A DNA stretch of 64,000 nt from Thermohalobaculum sp039027855 (GCA_039027855.1 JBCCJI010000002.1:1-64000), one strand, 5' to 3'. Positions 53,406 to 62,378 are shown, counted from the first letter of the stretch. The notes: generated by a model not told the origin, from the sequence alone. Numbers and translations are program-made.

Positions 53406-54190
53406 TGGATCTGGGGATCGCAGACAAGGGCGCGCTGGTGCTCGCCGGCACCCGCGGGCTTGGCCGCGCCATCGCCGAGGCACTGGCGGCCGAGGGGGCG
53501 CATGTGCTGGTCGCCGGCCGCACTCCCGATGCACTGGCCGAGGTGGTCGGGGCGATCAAGGCCGCGGGCGGGCGCGCCGACAGCGTGCTGATGGATCTAA
53601 GCGATGATGGCGCCATCGCGGCGCTGGATGCGGCCGTGGCCGACACCATCGGCAGGGTCGATATCCTCGTTTGCAACTCGGGCGGCCCGCCGCCGGGCAA
53701 GATGATCGACGCCGATCTCAGCGTGATGCGCGCGCAGTTCGACGTGATGGTGATGCGGCTGATCGAGGTCGCGCATCATTTCGCGCCCGGCATGGTCGAG
53801 CGCGCCTGGGGGCGGATCTTGACCGTCGGCTCCTCCGGCATTGTGCAGCCGATCCCTACGCTGGGTCTGTCCAATGCGCTCCGGGGTACCCTGGCGGGCT
53901 GGTCGAAATCGCTCTCCAACGACCTGGCGCCGCACGGCGTCACGGTCAACATGCTGCTGCCTGGCCGCATCCATACCGGCCGCGTCGATCAGCTGGACGA
54001 GGCGGCGGCCAAGCGTCAGAGCACGGATATCGACGCGATCCGCACCCAGATGCGCGGCACCATTCCGGCCGGGCGCTACGGAGACCCGGCCGAGTTCGCC
54101 GCCGTCGCCGCCTTCCTGTGCTCAAGCCCGGCGGCCTATGTGACCGGCAGCCTCGTGCGATGCGACGGTGGGCAGATCCGATCATTATGA
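53405..54190 (+). CDS. SDR-family protein lacking the catalytic Tyr-Lys pair
   Basis: A 261-residue short-chain dehydrogenase fold: VLAGTRGLGRAIAEALAAEG, the NAG-like VCNSGGPPPGKM, and VGSSGIVQPIPTLGLSNALR. Where YxxxK is expected the sequence is LSNAL, so both Tyr and Lys are gone. The PGRIHTGR segment follows and the C-terminus is normal. I recall a recurring SDR subgroup with an SNxxR pattern at this site; its chemistry is unclear. It overlaps the DapA-like gene by one base. Confidence 0.88.
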   Translation: MDLGIADKGALVLAGTRGLGRAIAEALAAEGAHVLVAGRTPDALAEVVGAIKAAGGRADSVLMDLSDDGAIAALDAAVADTIGRVDILVCNSGGPPPGKMIDADLSVMRAQFDVMVMRLIEVAHHFAPGMVERAWGRILTVGSSGIVQPIPTLGLSNALRGTLAGWSKSLSNDLAPHGVTVNMLLPGRIHTGRVDQLDEAAAKRQSTDIDAIRTQMRGTIPAGRYGDPAEFAAVAAFLCSSPAAYVTGSLVRCDGGQIRSL

Positions 54191-54261
54191 CAGTAAACCT
54201 GACCTATCTCAAAGACAGGCCGGACCATACCGTCTAGTCTGCGATCAGATGCGCTTCTGGT

Positions 54262-55809
54262 ATGGAGACGGGCCTTAGCCCGGCATTTGAGATGGCCGCC
54301 GATCAGAATACCGAGGCCGCACAGACAAGGATTGTAGCGTTCCTCGCCCACCCCGCGGCCCACGGTCTGCCCCAGGGCGAAAAGGTCGGACACGTCCAGA
54401 CGCCTATCTCTCACGTCTTCCTGGCGGGGAGCACCGCCTGGAAGCTCAAGCGCGCGGTCCGGCTGCCCTATGCCGATTTCTCGATGCTGGACAGGCGCGC
54501 GCAATTCTGTCGGCGCGAGCTTGCGGTGAATGCGGGTGCAGGCGATCTCTACCAAGGCGTCGTGCCGGTGACCGAGGGTCCCTCGGGGCTGGCCATCGAC
54601 GGCTATGGCAGAGTGGTGGACTGGCTGGTGAAGATGCGCCGCTTTGATCGGCGCCAGGAGCTTGATCGCCTTGCGGATGCGGGCGCCTTGAGCCGGCCGA
54701 TGATCGAAGCCTTGGCGCTCTCTCTCGCCCGCCTGCACCGGCAGGCCCCGGTACGGATGCCAGAGGGAGGCGCCGACACTCTCCGCGTCACAATCGAGCG
54801 GCTTGCAGCCCATTTCGCGGCCATCGCGCCCAGACCCATCCGGGCGGAGATCAGTCGCTGGTCTGCTGCCGCGCTCGCCGAGACCGAGCGCCATGCCGCG
54901 ATACGCCATCAACGGATCCGCCTGGGTCATCTCCGCCGCTGCCATGGCGATCTGCATCTCGGCAACATCGTGATGCTGGACGGCGTGCCGGTGCCCTTCG
55001 ACGCCATCGAGTTCGATGAGCGCATCGCAACCGTCGACGTGCTTCACGATCTCGCCTTCGCACTGGCCGACTTGATCCTGCGCGACCGCCGGGCCGAGGC
55101 AGCGCTGCTGCTCTCGACCTATCTCGGGATCGCGGGCGGGTACTCGGGCCTTGCGCTCATGCCGTTGTTCCTGTCCCAACGCGCCGCGGTCCGCGCGATG
55201 GTCGCCATGGCTGAGGGCGAGACCGACAAGGCGGCGACCCGTCTGGCCTTTGCGCGGGCGGCCCTCGATCCCCTGCCCCGACCCAGGCTGATTGCCATCG
55301 GCGGCATGTCGGGAACAGGCAAATCCACGCTCTCACAGGCCCTGGCACCACTGGCGGCGCCACTGGCGGGCGCCGTCGTCATCCGCTCGGATCTCGCCCG
55401 CAAACGCCTGGCCCGCGCCGCGCCGACCGACCGGCTGGGTGAGACGGGCTACACCGCCAGGATGGACGGGCTCGTGATCCGTCGGATCATGCGCGATGCC
55501 CGCAACGCGCTGTTGGCTGGGCACGCGGTCATCCTAGACGCGACCTTCCTCGGCCCCATGATGCGCGAGGGGGCCGAGGCCGTCGCCCGCGACATGGGCC
55601 TCACGCTCGAGACGCTTTGGCTGAGCGCGCCGCTCGACATGGCGGTGACACGGGTTGAGCGGCGCGAGGGCGATGCCTCGGATGCGACTGCCGAGATCGT
55701 GGCGCGGCAAGCCCCCTCGGCCACCCCACCGAGCAGCTGGCACCGTATCGACGCGACCCCTGGGACCGAGGCTGTCCTCGCCGCCGCCCGCGCCCATCTG
55801 GGCCTGTAG
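54262..55809 (+). CDS. Aminoglycoside phosphotransferase-like/AAA kinase fusion
   Basis: A 515-residue two-domain protein. The N-terminal half resembles aminoglycoside phosphotransferases, with a kinase-type CHGDLHLGNIVMLD and PFDAIEFDERIATVDVLHDL. The C-terminal half is a P-loop kinase (IGGMSGTGKSTLSQAL) with a later ILDATFLGPMMREGA. Proteins with this plan are widespread and of unknown substrate; aminoglycoside resistance should not be assumed. It lies 71 nt after the SDR gene. Confidence 0.9.
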   Translation: METGLSPAFEMAADQNTEAAQTRIVAFLAHPAAHGLPQGEKVGHVQTPISHVFLAGSTAWKLKRAVRLPYADFSMLDRRAQFCRRELAVNAGAGDLYQGVVPVTEGPSGLAIDGYGRVVDWLVKMRRFDRRQELDRLADAGALSRPMIEALALSLARLHRQAPVRMPEGGADTLRVTIERLAAHFAAIAPRPIRAEISRWSAAALAETERHAAIRHQRIRLGHLRRCHGDLHLGNIVMLDGVPVPFDAIEFDERIATVDVLHDLAFALADLILRDRRAEAALLLSTYLGIAGGYSGLALMPLFLSQRAAVRAMVAMAEGETDKAATRLAFARAALDPLPRPRLIAIGGMSGTGKSTLSQALAPLAAPLAGAVVIRSDLARKRLARAAPTDRLGETGYTARMDGLVIRRIMRDARNALLAGHAVILDATFLGPMMREGAEAVARDMGLTLETLWLSAPLDMAVTRVERREGDASDATAEIVARQAPSATPPSSWHRIDATPGTEAVLAAARAHLGL

Positions 55810-55836
55810 CGCGGGTGGCGGCCAATGGGCGGCCCG

Positions 55837-56190
55837 TCATGCCCCGCGCGTGACCCAGCGCGAGAAGACGCGCAGGAGCCGGTCGATCAGCCCCTCGCCC
55901 GAGGGTGCATGCGCATCGCGCTGAGGACGCCGCACCCGCATCGCCAGCTGCCTCGCCTCGCCCGGCGCCAGCACACGCGCCCGGTCCATCCCCAGCGTCA
56001 AACGCGAGCCCTCCCAGGCCGCACGACCGGCATCGACGGTGATCGGCTGCTGCAGCGCGACCTCAAGATCGCCGCGCGACAGGCCCATATCGGTGAGCAT
56101 CTTGTCATCGTAGTCCAGCAGCCGGCGCATCTGCGCGCGGCGGCGGTATTCGTCCATCATCTTCAGGCCGGAACGGGTCAGCATGGTCAT
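55837..56190 (-). CDS. DUF1127 protein
   Basis: A 117-residue protein with the Arg-rich DUF1127 module at its N-terminus: RRRAQMRRLLDYDDKMLTDM GLSRGDLEVAL. The longer C-terminal part is less conserved. DUF1127 proteins in alphaproteobacteria bind RNA or act in phosphate and stress responses. GGGAGA lies 8 nt upstream of the ATG at 56190. It is divergent from a LysR gene, a pairing known in Brucella, where the LysR regulator VtlR controls DUF1127 genes; here that link is inferred. Confidence 0.9.
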   Translation of the reverse strand: MTMLTRSGLKMMDEYRRRAQMRRLLDYDDKMLTDMGLSRGDLEVALQQPITVDAGRAAWEGSRLTLGMDRARVLAPGEARQLAMRVRRPQRDAHAPSGEGLIDRLLRVFSRWVTRGA

Positions 56191-56274
56191 CGCTCTGTCT
56201 CCCTTGGCTGGTGGCGATGAGGGGAAGATGCGCCCTGAACGGCATCATGAAAAACTAAAAGCATTGACTTATGA

Positions 56275-56291
56275 ATTCAGGTTTGCTGAAT
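56275..56291. promoter_or_regulatory. Palindromic candidate LysR operator
   Basis: ATTCAG-gtttg-CTGAAT is a perfect 6-bp inverted repeat of the LysR T-N11-A kind, 7 nt before the LysR ATG and within the 108-nt divergent interval. The position suits autoregulation; nearby sequence is AT-rich (aaaaactaaaagcattgact), so the DUF1127 promoter may lie here as well. Confidence 0.6.
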
Positions 56292-56298
56292 CCAACCC

Positions 56299-57219
56299 AT
56301 GGAACATAGCACCCTCTCCCCCGCCGCACGCCTCGATCTCGACGGCATGCGCGCCATCGTCGCCATCGCCGAGGCACGCACCGTGACCCTGGCTGCCGGC
56401 CGCCTTGGCCGCACCCCCGCCGCCATCTCCATGCAACTAAAAAAGCTGGAGGAAACGATTGGCCGGCCGCTCTTTAACCGGACGCGGGCGGGCATGACGC
56501 CGACGCCTGATGGCGAGCGCCTGCTGCCCTTTGCCCGTCGCCTGGTCGAGACCGAGAGGGCGGCGCGCGAGGCCTTCGCGCTGGAGCCGCTGGCAGGGCG
56601 CCTGCGCCTCGGCATGATCGACGACCTGGCAGGCCTGCACATGGATGAGATCCTGTCAGCCTTTGCCGCGAGCCACCCTGGCGTGGTGATCGAACTGACC
56701 GTGGCGCAGAGCGCGATCCTCGCTCCGATGCTCGACCGCGACGAGCTGGATGTCGCGCTGCTGACGACCGGCGGCGCCGTCGCCTGGCGTGACAACGACC
56801 TTTTCGTGCTGGAGGAGCCGCTGGTCTGGGCCAGCGGGCTGGATGGGTCGGCCTGGACGCGGCGCCCGCTCCCGCTGGCGCTCTCGAGCGAAGGCTGCGC
56901 CTGGCGGCGGATCACGCTCGACAGTCTGGATCGCGCGGGCATCCCGTACCGGGTCGCCGTGCAGTCGGACAGTTCGGCCGCCATGGCAGCCGCCGTGCGA
57001 TCGGGCCTCGCGGTTTCGCCTCTACCGGCCGCCCGCCTCGGGCCCGGCATCCGCGCGATCAGCGAGGCGGAGGGCGCGCCACCCATCGGCGCCTCGCGCA
57101 TCGCGATCCGCCGCAGTGCCCAGCTTGACAGCGGCCCCTGCTGCGTCGACGCGCTCATCACGCGCATCGTCGAGTGCTTCGGCAGCATGCCGTCTCCGGT
57201 GGCACGCCTCGACGCCTGA
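56299..57219 (+). CDS. LysR-family transcriptional regulator
   Basis: A 306-residue regulator. The N-terminal winged helix-turn-helix (about residues 12-72) reads LAAGRLGRTPAAISMQLKKL EETIGRPLFNRTRAGM. The C-terminal effector domain begins GRLRLGMIDDLAGLHMDEIL. It is divergent from a DUF1127 gene with a palindromic site just before its ATG. Effector unknown. VtlR/LsrB-like regulators of small DUF1127 genes are a reasonable comparison. Confidence 0.95.
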   Translation: MEHSTLSPAARLDLDGMRAIVAIAEARTVTLAAGRLGRTPAAISMQLKKLEETIGRPLFNRTRAGMTPTPDGERLLPFARRLVETERAAREAFALEPLAGRLRLGMIDDLAGLHMDEILSAFAASHPGVVIELTVAQSAILAPMLDRDELDVALLTTGGAVAWRDNDLFVLEEPLVWASGLDGSAWTRRPLPLALSSEGCAWRRITLDSLDRAGIPYRVAVQSDSSAAMAAAVRSGLAVSPLPAARLGPGIRAISEAEGAPPIGASRIAIRRSAQLDSGPCCVDALITRIVECFGSMPSPVARLDA

Positions 57220-57279
57220 GAGGCGAAGCGCCCGCGCTGTTCTGCCGAGCGTTGTCCCGCCAAGGCCCCAAGCCTCGAC

Positions 57280-57331
57280 GCCCCGTGAAGGCGCCCCGTC
57301 AAGGCGCCCAGTCAAGGCGCCCAGCCAAGGC
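57280..57331. repeat. 13-bp tandem repeat between LysR and hydantoinase genes
   Basis: Four units, gccccgtgaaggc, gccccgtcaaggc, gcccagtcaaggc and gcccagccaaggc, run without gaps from 57280 to 57331. The 13-bp period shows that it does not keep a reading frame. Copies of the ccaaggc core also occur at 57259-57266. It lies 74 nt before the hydantoinase ATG. Confidence 0.85.
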
Positions 57332-57405
57332 GTGATTGACAGCCCACCGGTCAGCCGCTCCGCTGCCGCCGTGAAAACGGTCATGGGATCTGGGGAAAGC
57401 GGCGG

Positions 57406-58866
57406 ATGACGGAAAGCTACGACACGGTCGTCAAGGGCGGCAGGCTCGCCACCGCCCTCGGCACTTTTGATGCAGACATCGCCATCCGCGACGGGCGTGT
57501 TGCGGCCCTCGGCGAGACATTGAAGGGCAGCGAAATCATCGACGCCCGCGGCCTGATCGTCACCCCGGCCGGGGTCGAGGCGCATTGCCATGTCGCGCAG
57601 GAAAGCGGCGCAGGCTTCATGCAGGCCGACGACTATGAAAGCGCCAGCCGCGCCGCTGCCCTGGGCGGCACCGGCACCATCGTGCCCTTCGCCTCCAAGA
57701 CCCGCGACCGGACGGTGGCAGCGAGCCTCGACCTCTACGCCGCGCGGGCCGAGGGGCGCTCTGTCCTCGATTACGCGCAGCACCTGATCCTGCCCGATGC
57801 GGCGCCCGCGACCATCGCGGCCATCCCGGAGGCCTTTGCCCGAGGCGTCACCGCGCTCAAGATCTTCACCACCTATGACGGCGTGCGCGTCGATGACGAC
57901 GCGATGCTGGCGATCCTGAAGGCCGCGGCCGCGCATGGCCGACTGGTCATGGTGCATGCCGAATGCCACGCGATCATCAAGGACCGCATCGCGACCTTGA
58001 TCGCCGAGGGCAAGACCCATCCCCGTTTCCACGCCGAGGCGCGCCCGCGCGAGGCCGAGGAGGAGGCGATCTTTCGGACGCTCACCCTGGCCCGCTCGGT
58101 CGGTGCGGCGGTCATGATCGTCCATGTGTCGACCGCCGAGGGCGCCCAGATCATCGCGAAGGCCCGCGCCGGTGGCGCGAGGATCTGGGGCGAGACCTGT
58201 ACGCAGTATCTCGCACTGACCGCCGAGGATCTGGACCGCCCGGCCCTGGAGGCCGCGAAATATGTCTGCTCGCCGCCCCCCCGCACCGCCGCCGATCAGC
58301 ATCAACTCTGGCGCCACCTGGCGCGGGGCAGCCTGTCGCTGTTCTCGTCCGATCACGCGCCGCACAGCCATGATGCGCAGGGCAAATTCGCGACCTGCCC
58401 GGAGGTGCTGGAGACCGGCGAAGAGCCGCCCTTCACCAAGATCGCCAATGGTGTGCCCGGTATCATGATCCGCCTGCCCTATCTTTTCTCGCAGGGCGTG
58501 ATGGCGGGCCGGATTTCGCTGGAGCGTTTCGTCGCGCTGACCGCCAGCAATGCTGCCCGTCTCTACGGTCTCGCCCCCGACAAGGGCAGCCTGGCGGTAG
58601 GCGCCCATGCCGATCTGACGCTTTGGGACCCTGAGGCGCGCTGGACAGTGCCCGACGAAGCGCTGGGCGACCGGACGAAATACACGCCCTATGCGGGTCT
58701 GACGCTTACCGGACGCCCCGTGCTGATGCTGCAGCGGGGCATCGCCGTGATGCGGCGCGGCGAGGTGGTGGTACCGCCCGGCACCGGCCGGCGCCTGATA
58801 CCCAGCACGCCGGACCTGTCAGAGCAGCCCGGCCGGGCGCCTCGGTCTGCGACCTCGGCGCGATAA
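57406..58866 (+). CDS. Dihydropyrimidinase/hydantoinase-type amidohydrolase
   Basis: A 486-residue cyclic amidohydrolase. Metal ligands appear in order: HCHV (H-x-H) near residue 62, the carboxylated Lys in ALKIFTTYDG, His in MVHAECH, His in IVHVSTAEG and Asp in FSSDHAPHS. The substrate-binding loop CTQYLALT and the TASNAARLYGLAPDKGSLAV GAHADL C-terminal region are typical. It opens hydantoin, dihydropyrimidine or a related ring. It follows the LysR gene on the plus strand and may extend the nearby metabolic cluster. Confidence 0.94.
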   Translation: MTESYDTVVKGGRLATALGTFDADIAIRDGRVAALGETLKGSEIIDARGLIVTPAGVEAHCHVAQESGAGFMQADDYESASRAAALGGTGTIVPFASKTRDRTVAASLDLYAARAEGRSVLDYAQHLILPDAAPATIAAIPEAFARGVTALKIFTTYDGVRVDDDAMLAILKAAAAHGRLVMVHAECHAIIKDRIATLIAEGKTHPRFHAEARPREAEEEAIFRTLTLARSVGAAVMIVHVSTAEGAQIIAKARAGGARIWGETCTQYLALTAEDLDRPALEAAKYVCSPPPRTAADQHQLWRHLARGSLSLFSSDHAPHSHDAQGKFATCPEVLETGEEPPFTKIANGVPGIMIRLPYLFSQGVMAGRISLERFVALTASNAARLYGLAPDKGSLAVGAHADLTLWDPEARWTVPDEALGDRTKYTPYAGLTLTGRPVLMLQRGIAVMRRGEVVVPPGTGRRLIPSTPDLSEQPGRAPRSATSAR

Positions 58867-59036
58867 CCCCAACCTGCAACGGCGGTGATCGCCCAATATC
58901 GCGCCAAATCCCGAGCGGTGCCCCGATCCGCCGAGGCCGCAGGCCGAGGCCCGCCATGCCCTGCCATCGCTTGACACCGCGCGCCGCTGCGCCGATCCAG
59001 ACGCGCAATCCTCAGCACACAGACCCAGGCAAGGCC

Positions 59037-61010
59037 ATGAGCGAGCAGATCACCATCACCCTCCCCGATGGCGCGACCCGCGAGATCGCCGCCGGCACGA
59101 CGGGGGCCGAGGTGGCAGCCGGGATCTCGAAATCGCTGGCCAAGGCGGCGATCGCCACGCGCATCGACGGTCGTCTCGCCGATCTCAGCGAACCGCTCAC
59201 CAAAGACGCAGCGCTCGCCATCGTCACCGGCAAGGACGACGCCGCGCTGGAGCTGATCCGCCACGACTGCGCGCATATCATGGCGCGCGCGGTGCAGGAG
59301 CTCTACCCCGACACCCGCGTCACCATCGGCCCGGTGGTCGAAAACGGCTGGTATTACGACTTCGACCGCGAGGAGCGATTTCACGAAGACGATTTCGCCG
59401 CCATCGAGAAGCGGATGCGCGAGATCATCGCCGCGCGCGAGCCCGTGCGCACCGAGATCTGGGACCGTGCGCGCGCCATCGCCCATTACGAGGCGACGGG
59501 CGAGCCCTTCAAGGTCGAGCTGGTGCAGGCGATCCCCGAGGGTGAGCCGATCCGCATGTACTGGCATGGCGACTGGCAGGATCTCTGCCGCGGCCCGCAT
59601 CTTGCCCATACCGGGCAGGTCCCGGCCGATGGCTTCAAGCTGATGTCGGTCGCCGGGGCCTATTGGCGGGGCGATAGTCGCAACAAGATGCTGCAGCGGA
59701 TCTACGGCATTGCCTTTCGCTCGCGCCAAGATCTCGACGCGCATCTGCACATGCTGGAGGAAGCCGCCAAGCGCGATCATCGCCGAATCGGGCGCGAGAT
59801 GTCGCTCTTTCACTTTCAGTCCGAAGCGCCTGGCATGGTCTTCTGGCATCCCAAGGGCACGGCGCTCTACCGCGCGCTTGAAGACTTCATGCGTCGGCGA
59901 CAAGTTGCCGCAGGCTACCACGAGATCCGCACGCCCCAGGTGATCGATCGCGTCCTTTGGGAGCGCTCGGGCCACTGGGACAAGTATCGCGAGAACATGT
60001 TCATCACCGAGATCGACGAGGGCTCGGACGCGGGCAGCCACGCAAATGAGAAGCGGACCAATGCGCTGAAGCCGATGAACTGCCCAGGCCATGTCCAGAT
60101 CTACAACCAGGGTCTCAAGAGCTACCGCGACCTGCCGCTGCGCGTATCTGAGTTCGGCATGTGTCACCGGTATGAGAGCTCGGGCTCGATGCATGGGCTG
60201 ATGCGCGTCCGGGGCTTCACCCAGGACGACGCGCATATCTTCTGTACCGAGGATCAGATCGAGAGCGAGACCGCGCATTTCATTTCGCTGCTCGGCTCGG
60301 TCTACGATGACCTCGGCTTCGACAGCTTCGACATCAAGCTCTCGACCCGCCCCGAACAACGGGTGGGCAGCGACGAGATCTGGGACAAGTCGGAAGCGGC
60401 TCTGGAAGCGGCCGTGCGGAAGGTCACCAATGATTTCGAGATCGACCCGGGCGAGGGCGCATTCTACGGGCCAAAGCTCGATTTCAAGCTGACCGATGCC
60501 ATCGGGCGCGAATGGCAGTGCGGCACCTATCAGGTGGATTTCAATCTGCCCGAGCGGCTGGATGCGGAGTATGTCGACGCAGACGGTGCCAAGAAGCGTC
60601 CGGTTTTGCTGCACCGCGCCATCCTGGGCTCGTTCGAGCGGTTCCTCGGCATCCTGATCGAGAACTGCGCCGGGCGCTTCCCGCTCTGGCTTGCGCCGAC
60701 GCAGGTGATGGTGGCGACCATCGTGTCGGATGCGGATGACTATGCCGGCGAGGTCGTGGCGGCGCTGCGGTCGGCAGGGATCCGGGCCGAGGCGGATCTG
60801 CGCAACGAAAAGATCAACTTTAAGGTGCGCGAGCATTCGAACGCGCGCATTCCGGTCATCCTCGCTCTCGGCCGGCAGGAGGTTGAGAACGGCACCGTCG
60901 CCATGCGCCGCCTTGGCAGCCAGGGCCAGACGGTGCTGGCGCTCGGTGAGGCCGTCGAGATGCTGAGGGCCGATGTCCTGCCGCCCGACATGGCGCGAAC
61001 GGCCGCCTGA
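59037..61010 (+). CDS. thrS: Threonyl-tRNA synthetase
   Basis: A 657-residue class II aminoacyl-tRNA synthetase. Domains in order: TGS (TITLPDGATREIAAGTTGAE), the editing domain with HxxxH (RHDCAHIMARAVQEL) and YDFD, the catalytic core with MNCPGHVQIYNQ, motif 2 RVSEFGMCHRYESSGSMHGL, and motif 3 HRAILGSFERFLGILIE. The anticodon-binding domain (VMVATIVSDADDYAGEVVAA) closes the protein. The zinc ligands Cys, His and His are in MNCPGH, AFYGPK-adjacent and HRA. The start at 59037 is chosen over a longer shadow. Standard length. Confidence 0.97.
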   Translation: MSEQITITLPDGATREIAAGTTGAEVAAGISKSLAKAAIATRIDGRLADLSEPLTKDAALAIVTGKDDAALELIRHDCAHIMARAVQELYPDTRVTIGPVVENGWYYDFDREERFHEDDFAAIEKRMREIIAAREPVRTEIWDRARAIAHYEATGEPFKVELVQAIPEGEPIRMYWHGDWQDLCRGPHLAHTGQVPADGFKLMSVAGAYWRGDSRNKMLQRIYGIAFRSRQDLDAHLHMLEEAAKRDHRRIGREMSLFHFQSEAPGMVFWHPKGTALYRALEDFMRRRQVAAGYHEIRTPQVIDRVLWERSGHWDKYRENMFITEIDEGSDAGSHANEKRTNALKPMNCPGHVQIYNQGLKSYRDLPLRVSEFGMCHRYESSGSMHGLMRVRGFTQDDAHIFCTEDQIESETAHFISLLGSVYDDLGFDSFDIKLSTRPEQRVGSDEIWDKSEAALEAAVRKVTNDFEIDPGEGAFYGPKLDFKLTDAIGREWQCGTYQVDFNLPERLDAEYVDADGAKKRPVLLHRAILGSFERFLGILIENCAGRFPLWLAPTQVMVATIVSDADDYAGEVVAALRSAGIRAEADLRNEKINFKVREHSNARIPVILALGRQEVENGTVAMRRLGSQGQTVLALGEAVEMLRADVLPPDMARTAA

Positions 61011-61111
61011 TCAGCGGCGCGCCATCGGGCGATTGCCCGGGAAGGCGCCAGCGGCAGGGCTCAAACTTCAGGGGCGGCGGGTTCTCGGCAGCAGTTCGTG
61101 GGCAGCAGCTT

Positions 61112-61393
61112 TCAGGGGCAGTCGTCGACGCGCTCCTTCACGATGGCGTTTATGGGACCCTGCCCTTGGCTGGCATCGACCACGCGGCGGTGCTTCTTTG
61201 CAATCCGCTCGCCGCCACTGGCCTGCCGGCAGTCGACATCGGCGGCCGCGCGGTCTTGCTCAGCGTTGAAGGCGTCGACGGCGGTACGGGCAGGCGATCT
61301 CTCGCCCGGCGTCGCCGTCGGCCCGGCCTGCGCTGCGGCGACGGGCAGCAGAAGGCTCAGCAGCACCGCGGCGGGCGTCTTGATGGCGGGCAT
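61112..61393 (-). CDS. Small secreted protein, unknown
   Basis: A 93-residue protein with a clear signal peptide (PAAVLLSLLLPVAAAQA) and a polar mature part of about 70 residues carrying two Cys (DVDCRQASGG and DDCP) that could form a disulfide. AGGAGA lies just upstream of the ATG at 61393. No family is recognised. It lies downstream of the VPLPA-CTERM gene on the same strand, 77 nt apart. Confidence 0.65.
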   Translation of the reverse strand: MPAIKTPAAVLLSLLLPVAAAQAGPTATPGERSPARTAVDAFNAEQDRAAADVDCRQASGGERIAKKHRRVVDASQGQGPINAIVKERVDDCP

Positions 61394-61469
61394 GTAGCCG
61401 TCTCCTCTATGATCGCGGCGACGGTGTGCCACCCCACCTCAACGTAGCCAAGTCCGTTGCGATTGGAGA

Positions 61470-62378
61470 TCACACCCCGCAGCGACGACAGCCAGCCGCT
61501 TTCCCGCGGTCACGGCCGATCGCGACAACCAACCCCAGCGCCGCCATAAGGCCGAGCCAGCTCGCCGGCAATGGGATGATCGTCAGAAACGCGTCGCTCA
61601 GCGCATCGAAGCCCTCGACATTCTGGACGTTGGTCAACCCCGCCGCTTCGGCCACCAGCGCGTTCTCTAACGCGGCGTCGAACAGCAGCCGGTACTCGAA
61701 GGGCGAGCTTGCCCCCGGCGGCGCCGTCATCCGACTGCGATCCGTCGACAGCGGCAGGAAAAACGCATCGCCCGCAAAGAACACATCACGCTCGGCCCCG
61801 GCACCATCGCGCAGGCCAAGCCGGAGCGGCACGACCGTATTGGTATTCCCGCTCGACAACTGCGAGATCACATACGTCCCACCCAGCGCATCGCCGGTTG
61901 CGGGATCGAGACGGAGGAGCACGGCGACCGAGGGACCGCCGCCCGATCCGTAATTTTGGCCCCAACCATCGAGGGTGAATGCTTCGAACCCAACGCTGCT
62001 GGACTGCCCCCCATCGATGGTAAAGGCGGCATAGAGCTGGCCGAGCCCGTCCCATACGACGCCGCGGCCGCGGCCGTCGGCGGCGCCCGTCTCATAGTCC
62101 TCGCGCCGCCAGTCCTGCACGCCGTTGGTGAAACTCGCCACAACCGGGTTCTGGTTGGTAGCGCTCACCTGACGTGTGCCGACATAGATCGTGGTGTCGC
62201 CCACGGTGAAGGATGCGGCGCCACTCTGGATGAAATCGGCCTCGGTGAGGCTGCCACCGATCCCGCCACTTGCGATCACGTCGCCCTCGATGAGCGTTGC
62301 GGCCATTCCGGGCGCCGCCCCCAGCGCCGAGATCGAAAAAGCGGCGGCCGCGAGAAAAAGGCGCGTTCCAAAGGCCAT
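61470..62378 (-). CDS. Second secreted protein with VPLPA-CTERM-like tail
   Basis: A 302-residue exported protein. A signal peptide (LFLAAAAFSISALGAAPGMA) is followed by a beta-rich domain of about 230 residues (VGDTTIYVGTRQVSATNQNP, FEAFTLDGWGQNYGSGGG). The C-terminal sorting-like tail is IIPLPASWLGLMAALGLVVA. Unlike the first example it continues with 14 residues that include two Cys and ends CRRCGV. GGAG lies 8 nt before the ATG at 62378. Sorting by an exosortase elsewhere is inferred. Confidence 0.82.
   Translation of the reverse strand: MAFGTRLFLAAAAFSISALGAAPGMAATLIEGDVIASGGIGGSLTEADFIQSGAASFTVGDTTIYVGTRQVSATNQNPVVASFTNGVQDWRREDYETGAADGRGRGVVWDGLGQLYAAFTIDGGQSSSVGFEAFTLDGWGQNYGSGGGPSVAVLLRLDPATGDALGGTYVISQLSSGNTNTVVPLRLGLRDGAGAERDVFFAGDAFFLPLSTDRSRMTAPPGASSPFEYRLLFDAALENALVAEAAGLTNVQNVEGFDALSDAFLTIIPLPASWLGLMAALGLVVAIGRDRGKAAGCRRCGV

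Noticed and set aside
54262..55809. Aminoglycoside resistance gene
   Set aside because: The kinase-like half is fused to a P-loop domain in a widespread family of unknown substrate; resistance cannot be inferred.
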